64,000 bases of DNA, from contig NQMI01000138.1 in the NCBI GenBank assembly GCA_002270565.1, positions 56,751-120,750 of the forward strand. The letters are read 5' to 3'. The notes beneath the pieces are model-generated. The model was not told the DNA's origin and made no database searches. It was given only the letters and a program-made list of their open reading frames with translations. This DNA comes from Stenocarpella maydis. Lineage: Eukaryota > Ascomycota > Sordariomycetes > Diaporthales > Diaporthaceae. Made by a program: the position numbers and the translations under genes. Below, in pieces: positions 25,587-36,604 of this stretch (positions within the stretch are counted from its first letter, which is position 1; every line of letters starts with the position of its first letter).

Positions 25587-26551
25587 TTAAAGCAGTCCTA
25601 AGTGGCCCGCCTGGCTCTCTCCATTTCGAAACACACATGCAGAGCCGGATGCAGCTTGCTCTGGTGAGCGATCGAGCTCCAAAGATCTCATAACGCGCAC
25701 GAAATGGGTCAAGCTACTTCCAGACGCCCACATTCCCTGCATACAAATTACGTGCTGTTAAACCTGCGCAATCTTGGCGTTCTGATTGATCACTGTGCCG
25801 GCACGCAACACCTGCAGTTGGCGGAGTAGCTGTTCTAGTAGGGGCGGCGGGAGTTTGGCGGTCGCTTGTCAGGCGGTGGTATTATGTGGCCACAGACAGT
25901 ACAGGTGTGGCCGAGGCGAGGATGGCAATTCTTCCCGGGGCGGTTTGACGGGGGCTTGTTGAGGGATTTAAGGGGTATCCAGAATCCCGATCCAGGCTCT
26001 GTGATAGATCTGGGAAAGCACCGGTAGCCTCAGTGGTAGTCTAGAAAGCCACACTGCTTTTGGGAACTCCAAATTCGAATAGAATCCTGAGGTTGGCAGG
26101 CTAGTTAAGAACTCCGGTTCGCGCTGCTCCAGCGGTGCTCCATGTAATGGTGACTGAGTTACAGCGAATGTTTTTGTTTTCATACCCAGCTAGAGCCGTG
26201 GCTGGGCCTACAGTTAAAACAGCCCCTCAGAAAGAGGACTGCTCTCGCGGGTGAATCTACCTCGGTGGCTGATTCTCTTGTCATCTCGAAGGAGACTGAC
26301 GACCTTTGCTTGACAGGGCATTTGGGCCATAGGACTATTGCTTGCTGTGACCGCTGGGTGGCTTGTTCCGATAGCCATATGGCTAGTCCGTCGATAACGA
26401 ACTTGAATATTTTGCCTGTTTACTTCATCGAATTTCAGCACCGGACACTGTCTGAACCCAGTGAACGAGGATCGTATAGCTTCAATTTTCTCGAATCTGA
26501 GCATGGTAGGCCCCCCAACCCGGGGGGGGGGGGGGGTTCGAAGACTGGGAT
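25587..26551. other. intergenic
   Basis: Convergent 3' ends of the F-box gene and the DUF7726-like gene meet here. A 15-base G run lies at 26522-26536, just past the latter's stop codon. Nothing else is supported. Confidence 0.6.
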
Positions 26552-27580
26552 CTAGCGTCTGAGCCTTTCGCTTCTCCTGTTCGGCATTCCCGTGGGCTTC
26601 GCCCGCTTGTTCTCATCCTTGACGGGGTCTGCTTCTTCGATTTTGCGCTTTGAAGCCTGTCTGCTGTTTCCCTCATGAGGGATACGTTGCACCATCTCGC
26701 CTTCCCACGAAGGATAGCCGAGCATCTCTCCGCGCTTGAAAAACTCCCAAGGCAGCTCGTATGCCTGGGACCCGTCTCCGTTCAGCGGGCCCCTCTTCTT
26801 CAGGAAGGCCGTTAAAGTCTGGCGTGTAATGCCCAGCGCCAAATGGATATTATTGATATGGAACTCCCCATCTCCAGGGTAGGAAAACGGAGGTCCATCC
26901 ACACAGAAGCGCTTAATCATTGCACGAACCTGGTCGCAGTCCCGATCTATCTGCACGGGCCGGGGGAGCGCAACCTCGCGCCGAGTGGGCCCCCTGTCAC
27001 GGCCTGGGAAAAGCATAGAGCGCTGCAGGGGCTGGCATTTTTCATAGTTGCGGAAAACGCCAGGTCGCACGCGGGGCGTCAGGTCAACGGTCTTGTCGAC
27101 AGCACCTAAAGCCCTGTTCAGGTTGAGGACCGGCTCGGCCTGCCTCTCGTGCTTAAATCCGAAGTCCAGCATAACCCGCTTGGGCTCACACCTGCGGATA
27201 TCTTCTGGTATGGCGTCGTCTTCGGGTATTCCGTTCTCGGCTCTGTAGATGCGCTCGTCGTCCTCTTTCTTCTTGGCAAGTGCCTTGCTGTACTCGCTCA
27301 CCTCATCCGCCGTCAAGTCCGGGAACAGAGCCCTCCGGGCTGTCTGTCTCTGATCCTCGTCAAGTGCGTCATCTTGGTTCACTTTCCAATCAAGCCGCTC
27401 AGGCAAAAATTCTCGGACAAAGTGGTTAGGCACATCAGACAGCACGTGTTTCCGGTTGACTCCCAGACGGCCGCCAGAAACGTAGTCGTACTTAGGAGAC
27501 CAGCACCCACCACGTCCATCACAATCCACGGCGTCGCAGAAACAAATGTATCCGACCAAGGATCTCTTGCGGTCTGCCAT
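26552..27580 (-). CDS. DUF7726-like fungal protein
   Basis: 342 residues from the ATG at 27580. The region at about residues 210-300 (DCDQVRAMIKRF, then GEFHINNIHLALGITRQTLT, KKRGPLNGDGSQAYELPWEF, FKRGEM) has the pattern of the fungal DUF7726 domain, a small helical, possibly helix-turn-helix module of unknown function. The N terminus has a Cys cluster (CFCDAVDCDGRGGCW). The C terminus is Lys/Arg-rich (SKRKIEEADPVKDENKRAKP), typical of a nuclear signal. A DNA-binding or nuclear role is inference only. The same frame stays open upstream to a TAG that could be part of a 3' splice site (TAATAG at about 27647-27652), so an extra 5' exon is possible and the start is uncertain. Confidence 0.6.
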   Translation of the reverse strand: MADRKRSLVGYICFCDAVDCDGRGGCWSPKYDYVSGGRLGVNRKHVLSDVPNHFVREFLPERLDWKVNQDDALDEDQRQTARRALFPDLTADEVSEYSKALAKKKEDDERIYRAENGIPEDDAIPEDIRRCEPKRVMLDFGFKHERQAEPVLNLNRALGAVDKTVDLTPRVRPGVFRNYEKCQPLQRSMLFPGRDRGPTRREVALPRPVQIDRDCDQVRAMIKRFCVDGPPFSYPGDGEFHINNIHLALGITRQTLTAFLKKRGPLNGDGSQAYELPWEFFKRGEMLGYPSWEGEMVQRIPHEGNSRQASKRKIEEADPVKDENKRAKPTGMPNRRSERLRR

Positions 27581-29166
27581 CAGGTTGAGCCTCTCGGGGA
27601 AGATGTCGATGAGCTGTGCGTTGGTGAGCGCAGACCCAGGAGGCTATTACGCATCAGCTGCGTCCGGGAACAAGTTCAGGAAGGCGGATCATGGCCATAC
27701 TGCCCTGGATTGCGAGAATGGAGTAGCAGGCTCCTCATGCTGGCCGGGACGAGGGTACGGCCGCGACGCGGTTCGTTGGCGCCGCTGTCGGCACGCCAAT
27801 GAGAAACCTTCAGAGGCATAGATGTGGTGGGTGCGAGGCTACTCACGAACATCGTGGCTGTGGGTAAAATGGACGAGAATGAGGTCAATTTTTTAGTTCA
27901 AAACACAGTCGATAGCCGCAGGAACTCAACCATGACAACAATGCTGGTTTGACGCGGTCGCGTGGCTGAATGGGTGGGGAGCCAAGCATCAATGATATCA
28001 GAAAAGCTCTAACCCCAGAAGGCCCAAGGACCCTCGGAAGGGGGGGGGGCCTTGGGCGCCTGGAGGGCCCTATTCCCGCCGCTGGAAATCCCAGCCCAAG
28101 AAGAAGTGGAAGCTATGAAAGAAGCCATGACGGAGATGCCGGAATCCAACCCCGAGTATATGAACACGACAATGCATCTCTATCGCCAGGATGCTTTTAA
28201 GCGGAACATGTAGGTAGCGAGTTGTGGATTCCTTGGCCAGTATATTCTTGTCCACTCCCATATGAAATATACAGGCAGGTGGTGGTCGAAAGTCAGAGAA
28301 GCGAACCACGACCAGATTGTACCTGGAGAAACATGCGAGAGGCGATGCTCTTCCTACCGTCTTCACCAGGTGCCAGCAGTAGCACCATACTATTGCTGAT
28401 GGTAACGCCAACAACTAAATCACCACCACCCAACCCCTTGAACGGACACTGCTAGTTACTTGTAACTGCTGGCCACCTGAGTTACCTGAAAGTTAAGCAA
28501 GAGCCAGGACTCTATGGTTCCCTCCATTGCAACGCAAGCGGCGGCCGAATGTGGACCGGGGACGTTATGCATGTCGGTTCACACGGCTCGTTGCGGTCAT
28601 TTGATATCCGGCGGCAGCAAAGCTATTTATTCTATTGGGTATCTGCTATGTGCACCCCTCCAACCTGCATGTAGGTTATCATGCCATGATTGCAGAACAC
28701 CGTTGTCCACTTTTTGAACCAACTCGCTGCAATTTCAGCGCCATTGGCGGATGCCACGAGATGTATACAGGTCACAACGATAAATAAGCGAGACCTCACA
28801 GACAGTCGCATCATGTCCTGGTCGAGCCAAAGAGGTTGTTTTATCCGAGATTAGCGCCGGCCCCTACCGCATGGAACGCTGAGTGGACCCAAGCAGACCC
28901 GGAGACCCCGTCGCCACCACCTGTCTCGCATGGTTCTGCAAAGCTGCGAGACTTCCCCACTGCACTTCTCTCTCACGGCAGCAGAAATGCCCTCACGCCG
29001 GGTAGCGCAAGACGATAAAGGAATCATGTACGGGTCGTGAAGGACTGCGGGTCCTCGGACCTTTCGGTGCCACGTATGTTGATGTTGTCCTCGTTCTTCC
29101 CTCCATCGCTCAGGATGCGCCAGTCAGAGACCTAGCCTACTTTCTCATCTTTTTAACCAGGCCGGG
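27581..29166. other. intergenic, divergent promoters
   Basis: Lies between the divergent DUF7726-like and DUF7924-like genes. It has a 10-base G run (28040-28049). No domain-bearing frame is seen. Confidence 0.55.
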
Positions 29167-29329
29167 ATGCGACGCCGGCAGAGCGGGTGAGCTATTTGCC
29201 TTGCCCGGACAGTCTGTAGTTTGAAGTTCGACAACTGACCTGAATTGGCCTGGCCCCGAAAGACCTGTAGCTCGCCACACAAGAGCTACAGCAGCCGTTG
29301 AGTTTGATAGACACGCCCTTTGCAAGGTC

Positions 29330-31243
29330 GTGAAGCAACAGCGCCAAAGGAACGCGGCGGCTCGCAAAGCCGCTCTTGAACAACCTGTGCCGGCTGCGAG
29401 AGAGGACTGTCATCCGTCCACGAACACGACAGCTAGAGAGCCAGAGAAGGCGCCATCGGCTCCAGAAGACCAGCCGCAGATTCGGCTGGACAGCGACTCA
29501 TATACTGGACCTCCAACGACCATTCCTGACGCGGATACAGATTTCAACATAGGACGGGGACTCTTCCAACGACGTTCTGTATCAAGTCAAATTTCATCCT
29601 CTGACGAAGAAACCTTAACCGCTTATTACAATCGCATTGGCTATCTACCCCCTCTTAGAGAATCAACTCTGGAACTCATTCGACAGCTGTTAGCGCATCA
29701 CACCATGGGTGCTGGAGCAGGTCGACTCACAACTCCGTCAGAACAGCAATCAGGCCTTGTCGCTCGGAATGTAAATTGGTACCCTTGGCCCGACCCTTAT
29801 CGCACAGCAATAGAGTCACTACCAACTCCAGACCATGACGGTGCAATCCCTTTACTATCGACAGATGATGAGAAGGTTGAGAACAAAAATTGGGATGATG
29901 ATTTGAAGAAGTGCCAGCTTGATCCCCAGGAATTTGTTTTCCAGCGAACAGTGATGATGTCGATGTTAAACCGACACCGCTTCATTTACGACCAAAAGGG
30001 GGTTCTTGATTTCGCGGTCGAGAGGCCTTGGACTTGCTCGCCAATGCCGACACGGGCACTCTTCGAGGAAGACGGCAAAACACTCCCCATGTCACAGCCC
30101 GACATCTCCGTCGCATTTCGCAGGACCGCTGTCATCGACGTCCATTACGAAAGCCTTCCGCCAGCGATGCATGCATTAATATGTTATGAAGGGATGGATG
30201 CAGCTCAGCAACTTCGTGCCTTTCACTTCTTCGCGATTGAGACAAAGAGCACATACAAGAGCCTCCGTGATCCAGTTGCCCAGTTTCAAGTTCTGAATTA
30301 CGCCAGCCAGTCACTGCACAACATGTTCGAATTCTTCAATGAAGCCGGCCCAGAGCACCTAGCAAACTTCTTCGACGAGGTTAGAGTGTTCACCGCTGTG
30401 TCAACAACTGGTGGCATCATCATTCGAGTTCACCGGGCTTGTTTGACCAGGGAGTTCCGTGAAGGAGGTCCACCCCTTCCGGACCTGCCACCCCCTAAGG
30501 ACAACATACTTCCCAGCTACCCACTTCAATTTGAGTATGACATCTACTTCGAAGCACATGTGAATGACTTCAAGCGTGAGAAAGTCTTATCTACGCTAGA
30601 GAAGATCATAATCAACTATGGGGCTGGGAAACTTCTCCGCCTTTTACAAAACGCAGCGGTCGATGTTGTTAAGAACTTCAAAAAAGCTCGGCGGCAGTAT
30701 CGGCCAAAACACTACTACTCTCACCAAAAGCAACCAAAAAAACCCAATGGTAAACGTGGTAGCCAAGCCAATTCCGAGCAGACTTGGAGCACCCGTGCCC
30801 ATGATCCATCGTCTCAGGCGTCACAGGCATCCATCTCCAGTCAGGATCCCGAACCAAGGAAACTGTATCGAGAGAACATTAAACGAATGCAAACATTGAT
30901 CAAGAATCGTCATCCCAGAACTGAGGCTGTCGCTGAGGACGGTTCACCAACACCTACACCCCCGACTCCAACACAGACATCAGTTGCAGACCCCACTACA
31001 AGCCTGTCCGAGAACTTTGGGACTGGGTTCAGTTTCGGCGACTCTGCACGATCTCATTTTGAGCGGCCGAGGCCGGGGCCGGCGACCGAACCCAGCGAGG
31101 TCGATACTTTACCGCCTCGGGAATCATTCAACAAGCGGCGTGGGGTCCCTGAAAGCGATGTCGCTGGAGATCAACCACCCGCTCGCTCCACTCGCTCCAA
31201 GCGTTCCAAGAACCAGCACGAACCGGACAGGTCGCTGAGGTGA
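29330..31243 (+). CDS. DUF7924-like protein with PD-(D/E)xK nuclease residues
   Basis: One long frame, 637 residues as counted from a GTG at 29330, which is not a credible start. The frame is open further upstream and no in-frame ATG precedes the conserved part. A likely first exon starts at ATG 29167 (MRRRQSG) with donor GTGAGC; the acceptor is unresolved. The core has SQPDISVAF (Asp258) and FFAIETKS (Glu and Lys near 304-306), the spacing expected of PD-(D/E)xK-fold nuclease-like domains in fungal DUF7924 proteins. VRVFTAVSTTGGIIIRVH follows. The tail is low-complexity and ends in a basic nuclear-type signal (RSTRSKRSKN). Whether it cuts nucleic acid is unknown. It sits at the edge of the AT-rich repeat island. 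Confidence 0.65.
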   Translation: MKQQRQRNAAARKAALEQPVPAAREDCHPSTNTTAREPEKAPSAPEDQPQIRLDSDSYTGPPTTIPDADTDFNIGRGLFQRRSVSSQISSSDEETLTAYYNRIGYLPPLRESTLELIRQLLAHHTMGAGAGRLTTPSEQQSGLVARNVNWYPWPDPYRTAIESLPTPDHDGAIPLLSTDDEKVENKNWDDDLKKCQLDPQEFVFQRTVMMSMLNRHRFIYDQKGVLDFAVERPWTCSPMPTRALFEEDGKTLPMSQPDISVAFRRTAVIDVHYESLPPAMHALICYEGMDAAQQLRAFHFFAIETKSTYKSLRDPVAQFQVLNYASQSLHNMFEFFNEAGPEHLANFFDEVRVFTAVSTTGGIIIRVHRACLTREFREGGPPLPDLPPPKDNILPSYPLQFEYDIYFEAHVNDFKREKVLSTLEKIIINYGAGKLLRLLQNAAVDVVKNFKKARRQYRPKHYYSHQKQPKKPNGKRGSQANSEQTWSTRAHDPSSQASQASISSQDPEPRKLYRENIKRMQTLIKNRHPRTEAVAEDGSPTPTPPTPTQTSVADPTTSLSENFGTGFSFGDSARSHFERPRPGPATEPSEVDTLPPRESFNKRRGVPESDVAGDQPPARSTRSKRSKNQHEPDRSLR

Positions 31244-32655
31244 CTAGCTGCCAAAGTCGAGTTGAGTAGATGTGATTACGCGAAGATACGCGAAGATACC
31301 GGTTCTTTAGAGAGTGCACTTCGGGGTAAGTCTGGTGTTGTCAATGGTATCATACCATTCGTCAGTGGCTTGAGATCCCATTGATTTGAATCTTGCACTA
31401 ACCCTTGCTATTGGCCAGTTTGCATTCCTTGTTCTTGGGGAGCTCTTCAAACAAGTTGTCAGGAAACTGAGGAGTGATGATGATAGTCTTGTGGTTGGTA
31501 ATGCCTGATGGATATTTTCGAAACCAAATCTTTTCGACCGCTTAACTGGATGTATGTTATACTCTGTGAAATTTGACTCAGAATTGCGATTATACCTAGG
31601 TATGTTGAAAAAGAAATCGTCTTGGTGTGTTGTGCTATTGTATTGTAGCACAACATGTAGAATACCATAATGGAACAGCTCCTAAATAAAATTCAAATCT
31701 GTCCCAGATTTAAGCAGTTTCCACGTCAATAGCGGAGCAGGAAATACGAGAAACAACTCATGATAGCCCGATCACCACTGTTGATATCAGCTCACGCTAA
31801 TGCGACACAGCATTCTCGAACAATCTATCTAGGTAGTATTTACGCCTTAAGCTTTATATTTCACTCTAGGCTATCTCAAAGAGCATTGGAGTAGCTTGAG
31901 GTCAGTCGAGACGTTGGCCTGCATGTGGGATGTTAGAAGGCCTTTCCTTACTCGACACATTAGGTTTTTTTTAAGCCTCAATTAGCATTCCTTGCTGACA
32001 CTTGATAGATCCCAAGCAGGCATATACTAGCAATAAGAGGGAGTATAGTATACAGAAAAGTTTAGGCCAAACTTCTCGGTAAATAACCAGATTTATGGCT
32101 TGTTTGCTTGTGCTGCCAAGATGCTCAATTGTCCCTGGTACAGAAACATTGTAGTAACACAAAAGATTTACAGAAACCAGGAAATAACTCTGATTATCAC
32201 TAGCCAATACTATTCTTAGTGCTACACCATGCGGCCTGCTCTCCGTTTGACCTCTACTCTAACCAGTCAGCTTTATAGTACTTGTACAGCGCATTAGCTA
32301 GTACCAACATGGTAGGACTAATATCTATTAAGCAAGATTTGACTAACTTCATGCTATGTAAGCTGACGGACACCCTTAGAAAATAAGTATCTAATCCTGA
32401 GGGCCGATCCTTTGCATATCGTGTTGGCACCTATATGTGAAGCGGGTCTATCAATATATCCCACAATAAAAAATCTGGTTTACCACCACAGACTTCCAAC
32501 GCATTGTCCGTCGAAAGTCCTTTACCCTGTGACATTTATTTGATACGAACCTTCGTATGCTTCTATTTACTGCCGATTCTCTATAGCATTAAACAGGGGA
32601 CATCAACATCAAAATCATGCACCATGAGTGTGAGCGGCTTCAAGATCTTTAGGAA
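31244..32655. other. AT-rich intergenic
   Basis: AT-rich sequence with no supported coding region. One TACCTAGGTA palindrome lies at 31593. The base composition by eye resembles RIP-affected DNA, which I could not quantify. Confidence 0.5.
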
Positions 32656-33902
32656 TCATAAGGTCCTCCGCCCGTACTCTGCATCCGCTGTATCGCGGAC
32701 AGCGAACTCGATCTCCGTAATGGCGTTGGACGGTTTGCTCCCATCGCACACTTCAACATTGCGTTTGCGGTGCGACGTGGCGGATGGATCGCTGTCGTGG
32801 TGTTCGCATGCGGTCGTCCGCAATGGCGAATGGTGCAGCCTAGTGGCGACGTTGTCCATTGCCGCGATGCTGTCGATATTGGTGCTTTGAGAGCTGCCCT
32901 CCTCGGCGAAGATCAGACGCGAGACGAGGATGTCGATGCTGTTGGATAATTTCCGTCTTAGCAGGTTTGGTCATTTATTAACTTTGCGATGCCGAAGTTG
33001 GAGGGCAAGCGTACAACAGGATGAATGGGAACAGACACCCCATCATGTATATAAACTGGTCAATCTGGCTGACTACCTCATTCGGGCCGTCCGCCGTGTG
33101 GAATGAGAATGTGATGGCGCGTGAGATGCCGATGAGTGCCAGCGAAGCGAGGCGTATTTCGGTGCTGCGCATGAGGTAGCTATACAGCTTAGCACCCTTC
33201 AGCCCACCCGCTACCGACGACCGGAGTGTCGTGCGCAACCTTTTCAGCAAGAACACGGCGGTTACGCTTTCGGCCATTGCGATGGGGATGAAGTAGCCCA
33301 AGTGCAGGCGGTTGATCAGGGTCGAATGTAAGGCCACTTTGATTGGCGAGGCATTGTCGGCAAGGATAAAGAGCACGTCGGCCACGATTATTGTAATACG
33401 GAAGACCACGGTAACGAATACAACCCCCCAGTAGAACGTCAGAAAGATGACATGCTCAACGCCGTAGAGCATAGGGGTCAGGATCGCATAGCCGTAAATG
33501 AGGAGTCCAACTTCTTGAATCTGTCGGAGCCGGCCAAGAACACCATTACGTTAGTCGAATGTACATAGCTAGCTAGGAACAGAGACGGGGGACGTTGAGC
33601 CTCGGGGTGGGGAATTGAAAGGTCACAAACGTCTCACTCACCATCCAAGCGATATAGGCGAACGCTTGAGCGACCGCTTTGTTAATCACCGGGGGGTCGG
33701 TAAGAAAGTAGTAATAACACAAACCGTTGGCGATAGCACATCCAGCGGAGGTAACGATCGGTACTAGGAGGACGACCGAGAACCCGCCCGTGATGCCAGC
33801 GATCATGAGGCCGAAAACAACGTTCATAATCCCGATGGTGCTTAGGGCGGACCAAACTGTTTCGAAGAAAGCTGGTGTTGCGGCGGCAATTTCTGATGCC
33901 AT
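32656..33902 (-). CDS. seven-helix fungal integral membrane protein
   Basis: My three-exon model gives about 355 residues: exon 33902-33642, intron 33641-33521 (GTGAGT/CAG, phase 0), exon 33520-33015, intron 33014-32957 (GTACGC donor, AAG acceptor, phase 2), exon 32956-32656. Phases agree across all joins. About seven hydrophobic helices are visible: two in exon 1 (SALSTIGIMNVVFGLMIAG, FSVVLLVPIVTSAGCAI) and the rest in exon 2 (VIFLTFYWGVVFVTVVF, YFIPIAMAESVTAVFLL, SLALIGISRAITFSF, YMMGCLFPFILL). The third exon is a soluble tail. The layout suggests a rhodopsin/GPCR-like or orphan 7TM protein. I do not recognise a named family and no ligand can be inferred. Without the second splice the protein would stop after ACPPTSASQS. 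Confidence 0.6.
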
Positions 33903-34126
33903 GGCTGTGAGCTGAAGCGTTCTGAAAAATGATCAGTTTGAAGAGGGACTTAGACTTTTCTTTTCGGAAATAGATTCCGTTTACGCTTTGCACCGTTACC
34001 GGTATTGAAGTCTCAGAGAAAGTATTATGGTTGGTACGACAAGGAAATGTTTGAGCTGATCCTCCAGCCGAGATAATATAATTCGAAAATTTATATGTGT
34101 TGCTCTATATAAGCTATAGGTTGAAT

Positions 34127-34196
34127 AATCTAGCCTTGTTTCTTGGGAGGGTGGGTGTTATCTATAACGGGCCGTCCGAGAAAGTTTTAGAACCTT
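34127..34196. repeat. diverged direct repeat, copy A
   Basis: Shares blocks with 34711-34784 in the same order: CTAGCCTT-TTTCT, a GGG(A/T)GGGTGG-like block, and GTCC...AAA...GTTTT...GAAC. Differences are mostly transitions. Confidence 0.6.
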
Positions 34197-34349
34197 ATAC
34201 CAGGGGGAAAGCCCCTCCCGAGGGCCTGGGAGCTATTCATCTAAGTACTTAGGTACTACGGCTTAAATAAGCGTGGAGGAGGTTCGCCTTCATCACTCGC
34301 TCTGCTCGCTCCTCTAGCAAATCCCCTCCACACCACCCAACAGGGCCCT

Positions 34350-34492
34350 CGCATACCCAGAGGAAGGGCTTCCACATGCCCAAAGGAGGGACCTTCACAT
34401 GCCCAGAGGAAGGGCACTCCACATGCCTAGAGAGGGAGCCGTTCACATACCCAGAGGAGGGACCTCCGCGCACCCAGAGGAAGGGCCCCCAG
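34350..34492. repeat. minisatellite, about six 24-bp units
   Basis: Units are built around CACATGCCCAGAGGAAGGGC with variants. The 24-bp period keeps an 8-residue repeat open on the minus strand (SSGHVK/SSGYVN style), but no gene is supported. Confidence 0.8.
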
Positions 34493-34710
34493 ATAAAGGG
34501 GCCGCCCTTCTCAGAGCCTCTGGGCCCTTTAAGTTAAGGTTCTCCCACGGACTAATCAGTATGCAAATATTATCTGGCTTCTGATTAGTAGAATTTTGGC
34601 GAACCGTCTGGGCATGTGATGTGTCAAGATCCTGTTTATAGGCTATTCTGGACGAATAGCATATAATTTGAACGTTTATACGCGTTGGTATTTTTAATGC
34701 ATGGGTTGGC

Positions 34711-34784
34711 TAACCTAGCCTTATTTCTCGAGGGGGCGGGTGGCATCTGTAGCAGACAGACAGTCCAAAAACCGTTTTGGAACT
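34711..34784. repeat. diverged direct repeat, copy B
   Basis: Partner of 34127-34196. The pair brackets the minisatellite. Confidence 0.6.
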
Positions 34785-35002
34785 TTGGCTAGATGTTAGC
34801 GCTACCACCGAAATAAGCTTGTTCGAGGTGTGATGACCGTTGTTCAAGTCTACGCGTGGCTTGAAGTCGGTCTCAACTAGCCTCATCACGAGACTAGCAC
34901 TATTTTATTAGTGGCTCTTGTTTTTTATTTATTATTTATTATATATTTTTTTAATCAAACACTGGGTCTTTAAGCGCTTATGGTTATATAACGGGACCGC
35001 CG

Positions 35003-35036
35003 CAGCTCTTTTTTTTTGAAAAAAAAAAAAAAGCTG
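35003..35036. repeat. A/T-rich inverted repeat followed by G13
   Basis: CAGCT, a T run, G, an A run, then AGCTG. The arms can form a hairpin. A 13-base G run begins at the last G (35036-35048). Confidence 0.7.
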
Positions 35037-36588
35037 GGGGGGGGGGGGTGGACGATTAAAAACGAAACCAACCAGGTGCGATGACAGCTAGTCGGGAGAC
35101 TCAAGGGCTGAAGAGTAGGTGACCTGAGGGCGCCACCAGCTTCCCTGCCAAGGTACCAAATGAAGGATTTGGTGCCAGCATGTGAAAGCCTGCACGTGTA
35201 GATCGCCCCAAGAGTTGTCGATTGGCACCGTGGCGGAGTCGCCTACAAGTTTATGGTCTTTTGGTTGCTGGACTAGTGGCAAATCCGATGCCGATGGCTT
35301 GGTTGCGGGGAGACTATGGCTAGCGAGTTCAGCTGGATCGTGTATCATGATGGCACCAGGAAGTCACTTTCGACTAGGCGATGAATAGCTGCAGCTCGGC
35401 TCTTGTAAAGCTCAAGATCAAGAGCTTGAGAAAACAACTGCAACCATACCGTAAGCAGTTCGACTACATATCATTACTCACATAGTACTCGCTAACTATC
35501 CATATGCTTTCACTGTTAGAATTCAGGGATAAAAATCAGTATATTGAGACTATTTGAAGGTAGGCAAATAGCCCTCTATATATAACCAAACAGTCGGCAA
35601 TCCCTCAGGCTTTCCACAGCTAGCTATTAGCTATTATAGCCAAGGGGGAAGCTTATAGCTGATTTAGGCTATATGTAATTATTAGGTTATTTTTTAGATT
35701 CACGATCCTGCTAAGACTAACCCACCAACATCTCGCAATGATGTAAAGCCATCGTTGGGTGGATTGAAGCCTCCCACCGATGGCTTGAGATTATGCCACA
35801 AGGCCTGCACCTGGGCAGAGTCACTATGCTGCAGGACCAAAGTGTGCTTGACTTGTGTGAAGGCAAGTGCATGGAGCTCCTTTCCTCGGACCCGCTGACC
35901 CGAAACGGTTTACAAAAATAGCGACACCAATCTCTGCGCTGACCCCAATGGGGTCGCGCCTGCAGATGTTAAATGTAGTTCACCACTCATTGTGCCGACA
36001 GATAGCTGACAGAAATCACGCGTTGGCAGGCACGGCACTGCGGGAGGATGGCAGGTGTTTCCTTTGTGACGAGCTGTCTCAAAGCTCCGGTATGGGACCG
36101 TATCGGGTTTATCTGTCAACAATGCAAATGCACTTGAAGCCTTGGACCGGGGATGTAGCGGGCGTCGGTGTGATAGAGTGTCTAGAACTTTTGAGGCGTG
36201 GTTGTGTGGCGCTATCAGAGGACAGGAAAAGAAAAGTTTACAAGACCGAGACTTGAGCCCAGGCCCCGCCTGCAGTACCCATCAGGCCGCTTATGGCGCC
36301 ACACGGGTTGGAAAGGATAAAAATGAACCAGTGATTAAGGAGGTACTTCTCATTTATGTGTCCTCGGTTGACAAGTTTCAAACTTTCCGTTCTACCATCT
36401 CGCCTCCTATTTCCCATTCTCCTACTCCCTCCCCCTTTACTATCTTCTATATTCTACCTCCTATATTTAGTATACTTTGATCAGAAAAAGTTCAGAAAAA
36501 TGAAAACCTCTAGAGGCCAAGGGGCGATGATGAGATCTGGAACCCAGAAAGTAAAGACGAGGGCAGTGTGAGGTGGCGAGCCAGGGCC

Positions 36589-36595
36589 AAAAAAA
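36589..36595 (-). terminator. Pol III-type T run behind truncated tRNA
   Basis: Seven As on the plus strand (Ts on the minus strand) start about 10 bp after the 3' end of the truncated tRNA-Leu copy. Confidence 0.5.
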
Positions 36596-36604
36596 TTAAG
36601 AACT

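Larger units (their letters stand above)
33903..36604. other. repeat-rich AT-leaning intergenic
   Basis: No gene is supported. It contains two diverged direct repeats, a minisatellite and an inverted repeat (listed separately). Near 36240-36262 a segment resembles a tRNA T-arm on the minus strand but lacks the rest of a cloverleaf. Confidence 0.55.

Noticed and set aside
27955..28010. tRNA-like start (GGTCGCGTGGCTGAATGGGT)
   Set aside because: No matching T arm or acceptor strand downstream.
36238..36295. Possible third tRNA-Leu remnant
   Set aside because: Only a T-arm-like segment on the minus strand matches; the GGCGCC further on is a palindrome and proves nothing. Too weak to call.
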